Below are positions 42,337 through 50,357 of a DNA stretch of 64,000 nucleotides, one piece after another. The notes beneath the pieces were generated by a model, which ran no database searches, was not told the DNA's origin, and was given only the letters and a program-made list of their open reading frames with translations. Numbering within the stretch: position 1 is the stretch's first letter; every line of letters starts with the position of its first letter. Source of the DNA: Geminicoccaceae bacterium (GTDB lineage: Bacteria; Pseudomonadota; Alphaproteobacteria; Geminicoccales; Geminicoccaceae); the NCBI GenBank assembly GCA_028285265.1, contig JANQPX010000049.1, positions 168,811 to 232,810 on the forward strand. The letters run 5' to 3'. The position numbers were made by a program, and so were the translations under genes.

Positions 42337-42990
42337 TTATTTCATGCCGTTGCCCTGTGAGGTCAGGTCGCAAAGAAGGCGATAGACGTCGGTCGTTGCA
42401 TTGGCATGCCCGAGTTCGCTCGTCAGGTGCTCGAGCGCCTTCAGGCATTCTGCTTCCCGGAGCGTTTCGACGAAGAGGCAGGTTTCGATCCGATCATCGC
42501 CGCCACGAAGGCGGGCCTCGACCGACATGTCGAGCCGCTCACCGACGGCTTCCCAGCCCTCAATTCTTGCGATCGACGCATCTCCCATGACTTTCTTTGC
42601 CCATGTGCCAAGCCACGTCTTGTCAGGGAGATGAGGGAGTTGAAGCGTCGCGGCGAAGACCCCATGCATATGTCCGAGCATGAAGGTCCGCTTGCAGACG
42701 GTTCGGCTCATATCGGTAAACGTCTCGCTCATGATGCGCGCCGTCATCGGTGTCGGATGATTCACGCGCTGCAAGTAGGCATTGGATGTCAGGACGTCCG
42801 GGCTGTCGGTCTCATAGTAAGTGAAGTATCCATCATGGCGTGCGATCGACTCATATCGTCGGCCGCGCCGAAAGCCAGCGATGGACAAACGCTCATCCAG
42901 ATGCTCGGTCTGATACCAGGTTTCATAGTCCTGTTCCTTGCCTGGCTTGCAGCGGTTCCAGATCGCTAGGATGCCCCTATGGGTGCTCAT
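42337..42990 (-). CDS. Two-domain dimeric alpha/beta-barrel-like protein
   Basis: A 217-residue protein of two related halves: residues 5-105 (ILAIWNRCKPGKEQDYETWY, then EHLDERLSIAGFRRGRRYES) and about 110-215. The WY-x2-EHL signature recalls EthD-like ferredoxin-fold proteins that work with or as small oxygenases/lyases. It immediately abuts the IclR stop codon and is convergent with it. Function unknown; the shared motif with the 107-residue protein at 38274 suggests a common pathway. Confidence 0.7.
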   Translation of the reverse strand: MSTHRGILAIWNRCKPGKEQDYETWYQTEHLDERLSIAGFRRGRRYESIARHDGYFTYYETDSPDVLTSNAYLQRVNHPTPMTARIMSETFTDMSRTVCKRTFMLGHMHGVFAATLQLPHLPDKTWLGTWAKKVMGDASIARIEGWEAVGERLDMSVEARLRGGDDRIETCLFVETLREAECLKALEHLTSELGHANATTDVYRLLCDLTSQGNGMK

Positions 42991-43387
42991 TGGTCGATCC
43001 TCGATAAGCCTGAGAAGGTATTTCCTCCAAGGCGCGCTATGCTTTTGACATACTAAACGCTCCGCCAGAGATCAAAACGTGATCCGAAAAGGCGCTGTGT
43101 GTTGTTAGGCGCGACCCTCGTCGTATCCATCTTCCGAGCTGGCTTCCCTCGCATGCGTGTTTCCCCTTCTTGAAACGTTCCTTTTTGTCCACAGACAGGT
43201 CAGCGACAGCCTGGCATTACGGCTGAAAGGGATTTCATTTTCGGTATGAGTGGCCTCGCTTTGAAACCTCTTAGGTATCACACGATACCGTCGGCGGTCT
43301 GGCCGTAGATCTGTCTGCCGGGCAAGCTTCTGCCATCGATATAGCAACGTCCGATCAGGATAGGCCAACAGGCAAGGGGAGGTCCCG
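42991..43387. other. Intergenic region before the intradiol dioxygenase gene
   Basis: About 400 bases between divergent genes; it should hold both promoters. The minus-strand open frame across it runs antisense into the dioxygenase gene and has no protein-like features. No clear repeat, tRNA or terminator is seen; AAGGGGAGG just before 43388 is the ribosome site of the dioxygenase gene. Confidence 0.4.
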
Positions 43388-44257
43388 ATGCGCAATGTGA
43401 CCCTTGAGAACGTAACCGACATCGTGCTCGGCTCACTCGGCAAGCATCAACCGATTGCGGCTCGTCAACGCGAGATCATGGAGAGTCTAATCCAGCATCT
43501 CCATGGCTTCTGCAAAGATGTTGACCTAACGCATGACGAGTTTCTTTATGCCTGCGACTATCTCGCCCGTGCTGGACAACTTTGCAGTGACAAACGTCAG
43601 GAGTTCATCTTGCTCGCCGACATTCTTGGCGTCGAGGTCCTGGTGGATATGCTTTCAAATCCGATCAGCGGCAAGGAAACGGCATCAACGGTGCTTGGAC
43701 CGTTCTTCAGGGAGAACGCACCGGTGATGCCGAAGGGGGCCTCGACCGTGCAAAAGGCGTTTGAGGGGCAAGAGACGGTCTATGTCGAGGGCTACGTGCG
43801 CGATACGAAAGGCCAGCCCATCCAGGGTGCGATCTTGGATATTTGGGAGGACGCGCCGAACGGGCTCTACGAGAACCATGATCCAGATCAGCCCGATTAC
43901 AACCTTCGTGGCCGATTCGAGACCGATGAGACTGGCCACTATGCCTTTCGTGCCCTTCGGCCGGTCCCCTATCCGATCCCTGACGATGCAACGGCGGGCG
44001 AGCTTATTCGTGCCATGGGGCATCACACCATGCGTCCGGGCCATATCCACGTCATGATCAATCGCGAAGGATATCGGCCGCTGATCTCACAAATCTATGA
44101 CAGCAACAGCGATTATCTCGATGACGACTCCGTCTTTGCGGTGAAGGAAGACCTTGTCGGTAAATTCGAAAGGGCAGGAGAGGGAGCCGACACTGATCTG
44201 GTGCTGCGCTTCGACTTCACCCTACCAGAGCAAGCACAGATGATGGCTGCTGAGTGA
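43388..44257 (+). CDS. Intradiol ring-cleavage dioxygenase (catechol/hydroxyquinol 1,2-dioxygenase)
   Basis: A 289-residue non-haem Fe(III) enzyme. The N-terminal helical dimer domain (about 1-95) and the beta-sandwich catalytic domain are complete. Iron ligands are visible as Tyr in NGLYENHD (about residue 160), Tyr in RPVPYPIP (about 198), and the two His of RPGHIHVMI (about 222 and 224). The overall pattern with the long helical N-terminus fits hydroxyquinol or catechol 1,2-dioxygenases giving maleylacetate or muconate. It is followed by a muconate-cycloisomerase-family gene. Confidence 0.93.
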   Translation: MRNVTLENVTDIVLGSLGKHQPIAARQREIMESLIQHLHGFCKDVDLTHDEFLYACDYLARAGQLCSDKRQEFILLADILGVEVLVDMLSNPISGKETASTVLGPFFRENAPVMPKGASTVQKAFEGQETVYVEGYVRDTKGQPIQGAILDIWEDAPNGLYENHDPDQPDYNLRGRFETDETGHYAFRALRPVPYPIPDDATAGELIRAMGHHTMRPGHIHVMINREGYRPLISQIYDSNSDYLDDDSVFAVKEDLVGKFERAGEGADTDLVLRFDFTLPEQAQMMAAE

Positions 44258-44338
44258 TCCGGCTGAACGCGGCCGTAGGTTCCTAAAAGCACGAATGTTC
44301 TCCCCAAAGCGGCGCCCGTTGGCGGGCGCGGAGGAAAC

Positions 44339-45520
44339 ATGATGAGGGATCAGCAGGCTACGGCTGCGATCTACCCGATCGTGTCGGAAAGGGCGGGCGC
44401 TGACTGCACCATCACCTCGATCAAGACCCGGATTGTCGATTGTCCCACGACAAGGCGACATCGTCTTTCCAACACCGAGGTGAACGTTCAGTCCTATGTG
44501 ATTGCCGAAGCGATGCTGGCCGACGGTAGCATCGGCTTCGGCGAGGCGTCGACGCTAGGTGGTCCTCGCTGGGCCGAAGAGAGCGTCGAAGCGATCAAGG
44601 CCAATATCGATCATTATTTAGCACCGGCGGTCATTGGGCAGAACGCGCTTGCCTTCGAGCAGAACATGCTTCGACTGAGCGCAGCGGCCAACCGCAATCA
44701 CGCCGCTCGCGCCGCCATAGAGAGTGCGTTGTTTGATGCTGCTGGCCATGCCCTCGATCTTCCGGCCACAGCCTTTCTAGGAGGGGTGGTGCGCGACCGG
44801 ATTGAGGTGATCTGGGCGTTGGCATCCGGTGATGCTGATCAGGAAATCGACGAAGCCAAGGCGAAACTCGCCGCATGCGAACATCGACGGTTCAAGATTA
44901 AGCTCGGCTTTCATCAACCTGCCGACGATATGATCCGGCTTCGTCGGATCGTCGATGCCTTGTCGCGATCGGCAGAGTGCATCGTCGATGTCAATCAGGG
45001 ATGGAGCGAGGCAACCGCCATCCGGTTCTTCCCTCAACTGACTGAGATGGGGGTGGCCCTGGTCGAGCAGCCGCTTCGTCCGGGCATGGTCGAGGCGACC
45101 GCTCGGCTTGCTGCCCGCTTCCCTTTACCGATCATGATTGACGAAGCGGCTTTCTCCGACACTGACATTGTTTGCAGCGCCCGTGCGGCGGCCGGCAGTA
45201 TTCTGTCACTGAAGCTGGTCAAGAGCGGCGGTCTTCTCGCGATGAAGCGCGCCGCGGCAATAGCCCAAGCCTTTGGTCTGGAGCTCTATGGCGGTTGCTT
45301 ACTGGAGAGTGGAATCGGCACCGCCGCCCATCTCGCGGTTCTTTCATCATTGCCGCGTCTGGAATGGGGCTGCGAGCATTTTGGTCCGAAGATTCTAGAA
45401 CGGGATCTCACCCGTGGCGAGATCCAGTTTCGCGACTTTCATATTCATTGCCCTGTGGGGCCGGGCTTCGGCATCAGCGTCGATCAGGACGCGCTTCAGG
45501 CCATGACCAGGAAAGGTTGA
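44339..45520 (+). CDS. Muconate cycloisomerase-type enzyme (enolase superfamily)
   Basis: A 393-residue member of the muconate lactonising/mandelate racemase family. The capping domain (about 15-140) is followed by a TIM barrel with catalytic K-x-K (FKIKLGF, about 187-191), metal ligands in IVDVNQGW (Asp), LVEQPL (Glu) and MIDEAA (Asp), and the second lysine in LSLKLVKSGG. It should lactonise cis,cis-muconate or an analogue produced by the preceding dioxygenase. An N-terminal extension of about 20 residues suggests the start could be slightly downstream of 44339. Confidence 0.9.
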   Translation: MMRDQQATAAIYPIVSERAGADCTITSIKTRIVDCPTTRRHRLSNTEVNVQSYVIAEAMLADGSIGFGEASTLGGPRWAEESVEAIKANIDHYLAPAVIGQNALAFEQNMLRLSAAANRNHAARAAIESALFDAAGHALDLPATAFLGGVVRDRIEVIWALASGDADQEIDEAKAKLAACEHRRFKIKLGFHQPADDMIRLRRIVDALSRSAECIVDVNQGWSEATAIRFFPQLTEMGVALVEQPLRPGMVEATARLAARFPLPIMIDEAAFSDTDIVCSARAAAGSILSLKLVKSGGLLAMKRAAAIAQAFGLELYGGCLLESGIGTAAHLAVLSSLPRLEWGCEHFGPKILERDLTRGEIQFRDFHIHCPVGPGFGISVDQDALQAMTRKG

Positions 45521-45526
45521 ACACTG

Positions 45527-46162
45527 ATGCCGATGCTTCATTGGTCGCCCCGATCACCCTATGTCCGAAAGGTCATGGTGGCGCTTCACGAAAAGAGCCT
45601 CCGGGACCGCGTCGCTATCGTCCGGACCCAAGCAGATCCTATGATTCCCCATGACGGGCTAATGGCGTCAAACCCACTCAGCAAGATCCCGACGTTGGTG
45701 TTGGAAGATGGGCTCGTTCTGTTTGATAGCCATGTCATCTGCAGATGGGCTGATCTCGAGGGGGAAGGACCCAGCCTCTTTCCGGAAGGCTCGTCCCTCC
45801 GCCTTCGGGCGGAACGAGACGAGGCGCTCGGCACAGGACTTTTGGATATAGCGCTCCCCTGGCTTGTGGAAACGCGTATGCGCCCGGAAGGGGAGCGTTC
45901 CGAGTCCATGGTTCAGGTCTATCGCACCAAGCTTGAACGTACCCTCGATTGGCTTGAGCATCATGTCGATAGGCTCGATCGACGATCCTTCGATATCGGT
46001 CATCTCACCATCGGTGTGGCGCTGAGTTATCTCGATTTTCGCTTTGATAGCCTCTGCTGGCGAAGCGGCCGAGACAAGCTCAGTGCGTGGCATATGGCGT
46101 TCGCTGAACGTCCGTCGGTGCAGGCAACGGCGTTTCGAGACGACGCTCGTCCCGCTGCTTGA
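45527..46162 (+). CDS. Glutathione S-transferase family protein
   Basis: A 211-residue GST: thioredoxin-like domain (LHWSPRSPYVRKVMVALHEK at residues 4-23; NPLSKIPTLVLEDGLVLFDS with the cis-Pro and glutathione-binding Ser about 50-70) and helical C-terminal domain (FDIGHLTIGVALSYLDFRF). It lies six bases after the cycloisomerase gene. GSTs in aromatic pathways often isomerise maleylacetoacetate-like intermediates or detoxify products. Confidence 0.9.
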   Translation: MPMLHWSPRSPYVRKVMVALHEKSLRDRVAIVRTQADPMIPHDGLMASNPLSKIPTLVLEDGLVLFDSHVICRWADLEGEGPSLFPEGSSLRLRAERDEALGTGLLDIALPWLVETRMRPEGERSESMVQVYRTKLERTLDWLEHHVDRLDRRSFDIGHLTIGVALSYLDFRFDSLCWRSGRDKLSAWHMAFAERPSVQATAFRDDARPAA

Positions 46163-46168
46163 TCTCGA

Positions 46169-47056
46169 TTATCGGTCGCGGACGAATGTGCGCGTGATCT
46201 CAAAAAAATTCATCACCTGGGGCGATCGATTGTCCAGTCGAGCATGCACGGTGAGCGCGGTGCCGGGATTGTAGCCGATATAGGGTCGAAAGAAGACGCC
46301 GGGCCGGGTGGTTTGCGCGACCGATTCTGGAACGACGGAGAGGCCAACCCCGACTGACACCAGGCTTATCGCGGTCTGAAAGTCTTGCGCCATCTCAAGG
46401 GCCGCCGGCTCGAAGCCTTCCCGTCGGCAGATATCGATGACCATGTCGGCGTAGCTCGGCCTTGGCCGGCGCGGATAGAGGACGAATGTCTGATTCGAAA
46501 GATCGGCCAATCGGATTTCTGCTTGAGCGCAGAGATCGGCATCGTCGGGTAAGGCGAGGACCATTGGTTCCTTGCAGAGCAATTGGCTTCGCAATGTCTC
46601 GTCCTTAAGCTCCGGCCTGGCGACGGCGATGTCGATCTCCTTTTGGATCAAGGCTCGCTGCAGTTCGGCATTGTTCATGGCGGAAAGGACGAGTTCGACA
46701 TCGGCAAAATGTGAGCGATAGGACTTGATCAGGCTTGGCAACACGCCGTGCGATGCCGAACCAACAAAGGCTATGCGCAAGAGGCCGGCGGCCCCGCTCC
46801 CCACCAGCCTGGTCGCGCGATAGGCTGAATCAAGCCGCTCAAGAATGACGCGTGCATGTTCGAGGAGAACCACTCCTGCCTGGGTCAACCGGATCTGACT
46901 GCGACTACGATCGAAGAGTTTCACGCCAAGCTTGGTTTCAAGTGCTGCGATTTGGCGAGAGAGCGGCGGTTGTGCCATATCCAAACGAGCAGCTGCCCGA
47001 CCGAAATGCAGTTCTTCTGCCACGGCAAGGAAGTATTTAAGGCGCTTGAACTCCAT
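46169..47056 (-). CDS. LysR-family transcriptional regulator
   Basis: A 295-residue activator of the CatR/CbnR branch: HTH (about residues 1-60, FLAVAEELHFGRAAARLDMA and PPLSRQIAALE) and periplasmic-binding-protein-like effector domain. Effectors in this branch are muconates. ATG 47056 is chosen over a long upstream extension because AGGGAT precedes it and the family N-terminus (MEFKRLKYF) begins there. It converges on the GST gene and probably controls the dioxygenase operon, though it is not in the usual divergent position. Confidence 0.92.
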   Translation of the reverse strand: MEFKRLKYFLAVAEELHFGRAAARLDMAQPPLSRQIAALETKLGVKLFDRSRSQIRLTQAGVVLLEHARVILERLDSAYRATRLVGSGAAGLLRIAFVGSASHGVLPSLIKSYRSHFADVELVLSAMNNAELQRALIQKEIDIAVARPELKDETLRSQLLCKEPMVLALPDDADLCAQAEIRLADLSNQTFVLYPRRPRPSYADMVIDICRREGFEPAALEMAQDFQTAISLVSVGVGLSVVPESVAQTTRPGVFFRPYIGYNPGTALTVHARLDNRSPQVMNFFEITRTFVRDR

Positions 47057-47504
47057 GTGATCCCTGCCAGAACGGCCTCGTTCCCAAGGTTTCAATAACT
47101 GTGTTGATCGGCGTCGGCATATCGCCCCTTCAGGCGCAAAGTCTTGAGGTAGCCACCTCTTGTAACGGGCTCCGACTGATTGCCCGATTTCCACATGATT
47201 CGGTAACGCTGGTTTCTTCCTGACGTCAACCGGCCTTTCTCCGGTCAATGCGCATTATCAAACGCCGACACCTCGGCGTGCAGACCTAGGTCGAATGTTA
47301 CCGAGAGGATGATATTTCCATGATCTAAGCCTGGAAAGCCGAGGTCGTTGCCAACGTGACCGATTGCTTAACCGTCTGCTCTCGCCGTGACGAGGGCGAC
47401 CCGGTCATGCGTTTTGGTTGGCTTGGCGGGGCAGGGCTTGCCCATACCATGCAGCCCTAACCCTTTCGGCTTGGTGGCCTCCCGACCAGATGATCGAAGC
47501 GCCG
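47057..47504. other. Intergenic region upstream of the LysR gene
   Basis: About 450 bases. Open frames here (an N-terminal extension of the LysR frame and a plus-strand frame from 47387) lack start signals and protein character. No repeat or RNA gene is evident. Confidence 0.4.
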
Positions 47505-47918
47505 TCAAGGCTGGGGCTGTAACCGCGCATGCGCGCCAAAGAGGACGATCTCTGTCACGATCTTTGGCGCTTCTGATGGCTGGCTTGCCCGGCGTGTCTG
47601 CAGTTGGCCTTCGAGATAGACCACACTGCCACTTGCGAGCTCGGTGGTCGCAATCTCGGCGAGCTGATCATCGGCGACCACCACATGATGGCAAGTTGCC
47701 CCCCCCATCAAACCGCTGGCTTCGAATTCGCAGCACAAGGGACCAGGTGCTTGTTTGGTTGCTAAGAGCGAAAAATGGACGATGGGCTGACCCTTATCGG
47801 TCTTGCGGACGATGGGGTCGAAGCAAAGACGACCGATCAGCGAGACCCTATTGGTCGGCACGTTAAGGGGCAGGTGCTTTCGGTTGTCGTTGGCCGCCGA
47901 GGTGCCTTTCTCGATCAT
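47505..47918 (-). CDS. SSB-like OB-fold protein, diverged (paralogue 1)
   Basis: A 137-residue protein with the single-stranded-DNA-binding OB-fold order: NRVSLIGRLCFDPIVRKTDK, FSLLATKQ, HHVVVADDQLAEIATTELA, GSVVYLEGQLQTR and KIVTEIVLFG. This is the core of bacterial SSB (about residues 20-130). The SSB acidic tail (DDDIPF type) that recruits repair proteins is missing. GGGAG precedes ATG 47918. It sits 29 bases after a second SSB-like gene. Non-canonical SSBs of this kind occur on plasmids, phages and integrative elements. Confidence 0.8.
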   Translation of the reverse strand: MIEKGTSAANDNRKHLPLNVPTNRVSLIGRLCFDPIVRKTDKGQPIVHFSLLATKQAPGPLCCEFEASGLMGGATCHHVVVADDQLAEIATTELASGSVVYLEGQLQTRRASQPSEAPKIVTEIVLFGAHARLQPQP

Positions 47919-47947
47919 GGCTCGAAGCTCCCTTGTCGGAAATCTGG

Positions 47948-48349
47948 TTAGGCAGGGCATTCCCATCGTTCAGGGGTTCTCGTCACTCCTGAGACATCAT
48001 CATTGGCCTCGAGGCGAGTCAGTTGATCACCAGCTTGGGTGAGCAGCACGTGGGTCAAGGTGCGCCAATGGTGGGCCTGGTCACGCCAGCAGGATGTCTG
48101 CAATTGACCCTGGACATAGACCCGATCGTCACGATCGAGATTCTGCTCAGCGAAGGCGACTAAAGTAGGCTCAATCACGACAACCCTATGCCATTCCTGA
48201 CCGTCGCGTTGTTCGCCTGTTTCAACGTTAAGGACCGTGTCCATGTCCGTAACTAACGAGAGGCCCACACGGGTCAGGCCGGAATAACACCGTTGGATCT
48301 TGGGTTCCTCGCTGAGGTGTCCAATCAATGTGACTTTGTTGAGCGACAT
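47948..48349 (-). CDS. SSB-like OB-fold protein, diverged (paralogue 2)
   Basis: A 133-residue OB-fold protein: SLNKVTLIGHLSEEPKIQRC at the start, LSLVTDMDTV, GQEWHRVVVIEPTLVAFAEQ and DRVYVQGQLQTSCW. The order and the NKVTLIG and YVQGQL words are those of SSB, but several conserved residues and the acidic C-terminal tip are absent. The start at 48349 is chosen because MSLNKVTLIG begins the fold; a longer reading is Pro/Arg-rich and non-protein-like. It is divergent from an XRE regulator gene. Confidence 0.8.
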   Translation of the reverse strand: MSLNKVTLIGHLSEEPKIQRCYSGLTRVGLSLVTDMDTVLNVETGEQRDGQEWHRVVVIEPTLVAFAEQNLDRDDRVYVQGQLQTSCWRDQAHHWRTLTHVLLTQAGDQLTRLEANDDVSGVTRTPERWECPA

Positions 48350-48452
48350 GGCAGTCTCCAAGGGTTGGGTGCGGAGGCCCACCGCGCCGTTGCGGGGGGG
48401 GGCAGCACGGGGAGGCCTCCGCAGCCCTTCCTCATTCCTCATACGACGCCGA

Positions 48453-48536
48453 GGAATGTTTTATATTCCAGAAATACTAAAAACGGGTGGCTGTGTCGGT
48501 CAAGGAAAAAATATTCCTGGACATATGGAATATTCC
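48453..48536. promoter_or_regulatory. Repeated GGAA..TTCC palindromes in the divergent promoter region
   Basis: Three palindromic sites lie between the SSB-like and XRE genes: GGAAT-N7-ATTCC (48453-48469), GGAA-N6-TTCC (48504-48517) and the uninterrupted GGAATATTCC (48527-48536). The spacing differs, but the half-site is the same. They are likely operators of the adjacent XRE protein, controlling both directions. Confidence 0.6.
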
Positions 48537-48572
48537 GGGGCAATAAAATACAGGGGAAGATGAGGGGATGTG

Positions 48573-49118
48573 ATGATGGCGGAACCACGCCCGGAAAGTG
48601 ATGTTGAAAGTGTCATCAAGACCGACGAACGGCCGAAGACAATTTATCGCCCTGATGTCGCCAAGCAGATCAAGCTGGATGTCGCCCGTGTCTGGGATAG
48701 AGTGAAGAAAAACAAGAACTTAACCCAAGCCAATCTCGCGCGAGCTCTTGGAACGACACAGAGCGCTGTGAGCAAGCTCCTGAATGACCAAGACGGTCAT
48801 CCCTGGACCGAGAGCTATCTGAGGAAATTCTCGGAGTTTTGCGGCGTGTCGCCGCGTGAGCTGCTCGATGATGAGCTGATGGGATTCATGACCGAATGGG
48901 ATAATGACGGTAAATTTCCGGATCATGACTTCGTCGAAGAATGTATTTCGGCCCTTGCCAACTACTTCTCTGGCAAAGGATTACCGGCCCGACGGGAAAG
49001 GCTGGCCAGCCTGGCTGCTAAACTGGCAGCGAGATTGGAAGGCACCCATCCCGATGCCAAAACAATGGATCGCGAGATCGAGAGCGTAATCCTTGAGAAC
49101 GCGCTGCAATCTGAATAG
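48573..49118 (+). CDS. XRE-family helix-turn-helix regulator
   Basis: A 181-residue protein. After a charged N-terminal 35 residues, the HTH (about 40-100) reads RVKKNKNLTQANLARALGTT then QSAVSKLLN, typical of Cro/CI-like regulators. The C-terminal half (about 100-180) is helical with no recognised domain and may mediate dimers. GAGGGG lies just upstream; ATG 48573 or 48576 is the start. The neighbouring palindromes suggest autoregulation. Confidence 0.88.
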   Translation: MMAEPRPESDVESVIKTDERPKTIYRPDVAKQIKLDVARVWDRVKKNKNLTQANLARALGTTQSAVSKLLNDQDGHPWTESYLRKFSEFCGVSPRELLDDELMGFMTEWDNDGKFPDHDFVEECISALANYFSGKGLPARRERLASLAAKLAARLEGTHPDAKTMDREIESVILENALQSE

Positions 49119-49123
49119 TCTAG

Positions 49124-49143
49124 ACCCCAACCAGTTTGTTGGG
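49124..49143 (+). promoter_or_regulatory. Hairpin overlapping a ribosome-binding site
   Basis: CCCCAAC-CAGTTT-GTTGGGG (7-base perfect stem, 6-base loop) begins six bases after the XRE stop codon. Its 3' arm runs into GGGGGAAC, the only Shine-Dalgarno candidate of the next gene (GTG 49149), so folding would hide that site. Confidence 0.6.
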
Positions 49144-49148
49144 GGAAC

Positions 49149-49547
49149 GTGGTGCGCGACGAGGAACGGGTCGTCCGGCCTCCGGAATTCAAAAAGGTTC
49201 TGGAGGAAATGCATGTCGTCCGGCTTGGCGACAATCTCAAGAGTGAAATTCAGGCACGTCGTGATCTAGAAGAGGTTTATCATCAACTCTTAGAAGACGT
49301 GGCCGATCTCGAAGATACGATTGCGAAAGGGCGAACCGACATTGAGCGTGCCAATGCTGGCGCCCAGCGTGCGAATGCGGACCAGGCCGCAGCGCGCACG
49401 GAAAATGTCGGGCTGCGACGTCGACTGATGCGGATGAAGGTCGCTTGCTATTGTCTCCTCGCTGTTGTTGCCGGTCTTCTCGTTTTTGCTTGGGATGATC
49501 TCTCGTCGATTGTCGTCACCATGCTGCAGTCTTCGGCTTTGGATTAG
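49149..49547 (+). CDS. Coiled-coil membrane protein
   Basis: A 132-residue protein: residues about 25-90 form a strongly predicted coiled coil (many E, R, A, L in heptad spacing, such as DLEEVYHQLLEDVADLED), followed by one membrane helix (about 97-117) and a short hydrophobic C-terminus. GTG start at 49149 (or the next GTG). No family recognised. It follows the XRE gene closely and its start site may be sequestered in a hairpin. Confidence 0.65.
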   Translation: MVRDEERVVRPPEFKKVLEEMHVVRLGDNLKSEIQARRDLEEVYHQLLEDVADLEDTIAKGRTDIERANAGAQRANADQAAARTENVGLRRRLMRMKVACYCLLAVVAGLLVFAWDDLSSIVVTMLQSSALD

Positions 49548-49729
49548 GCGTGCTCCGTCACCGGTCCAACATCCAACCTAGCGCCGATGGTGATTGCTTG
49601 ATCATCGTGGTGCGAGGACTTGCGGCCTCTACCTGATGCTTAAACGGATTGCTCATCATCTCTATGACAGCTCGTTGAGACGTGCTTCGTTCGCTACCCA
49701 TCGGCGCCGCTTGGGCTGGTAGAGGAGGT

Positions 49730-50170
49730 TCAAAAAGCATCCTCTAGAATCCGCTCTAAGGCCCGTTGATCGTTTGTGTCGAAACTGTCCTTCATATCCG
49801 AGTCGATATCCAAAACGGCGATGAGTTCGCCGCCCTGAAAGACGGGAAGGACGATTTCCGACTTGGTCGACGTCGAACAGGCGATATGCCCGTCGAACGC
49901 GTCCACATCCGGCACGATCTGTGTTGTCTTGGTTCGAGCACACGCGCCGCAAACGCCTCGGCTGAACGGAATGACCAGGCATCCATGGCCGCCTTGATAA
50001 GGACCGATTTTCAGCAACTCTGGTTCCACAACACGGTAGAACCCAACCCAGTCGAATCCATCCAAGGTGTTGTATAACTCACAAGATATCGTTGCCATCT
50101 TAGCGATGGCATCCGCCTCACCGGCGCAGAGCGACGCGATTGTTTTCGCTACTGTTGGATAGTCCCGCAT
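49730..50170 (-). CDS. Free methionine-(R)-sulfoxide reductase (GAF fold)
   Basis: A 146-residue GAF-domain enzyme that reduces free Met-R-sulfoxide. The catalytic cysteines are in RGVCGACARTKTTQIVPDV (two Cys, about residues 73 and 76) and GHIACSTSTKSEIVLP (Cys about 100), the fRMsr signature. Start at 50170 chosen because GGAG is spaced seven bases from it; a longer form from 50218 is possible. It acts in repair of oxidised amino acids in the cytoplasm. Confidence 0.92.
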   Translation of the reverse strand: MRDYPTVAKTIASLCAGEADAIAKMATISCELYNTLDGFDWVGFYRVVEPELLKIGPYQGGHGCLVIPFSRGVCGACARTKTTQIVPDVDAFDGHIACSTSTKSEIVLPVFQGGELIAVLDIDSDMKDSFDTNDQRALERILEDAF

Positions 50171-50357
50171 ACCCATGCTCCAGAAACGCGTGGCCATGTC
50201 CGAGGAAAACCCGGACAATGAAATCTGTGACGAGAGGCTCAGCGGCCCATCGTGCCTATGAACTCGTTGGTCTTGGTGTCGTCCGGCGTGCGGCCATAGA
50301 CGAGCCTTTAGGAACTCACCGCTGTCTTATCGTTCTAAGCCCAAACGACACCACGGC

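Noticed and set aside
47387..47866. 159-codon plus-strand frame over the first SSB-like gene
   Set aside because: Opposite strand to a recognisable OB-fold protein; Arg/Ser-rich composition.
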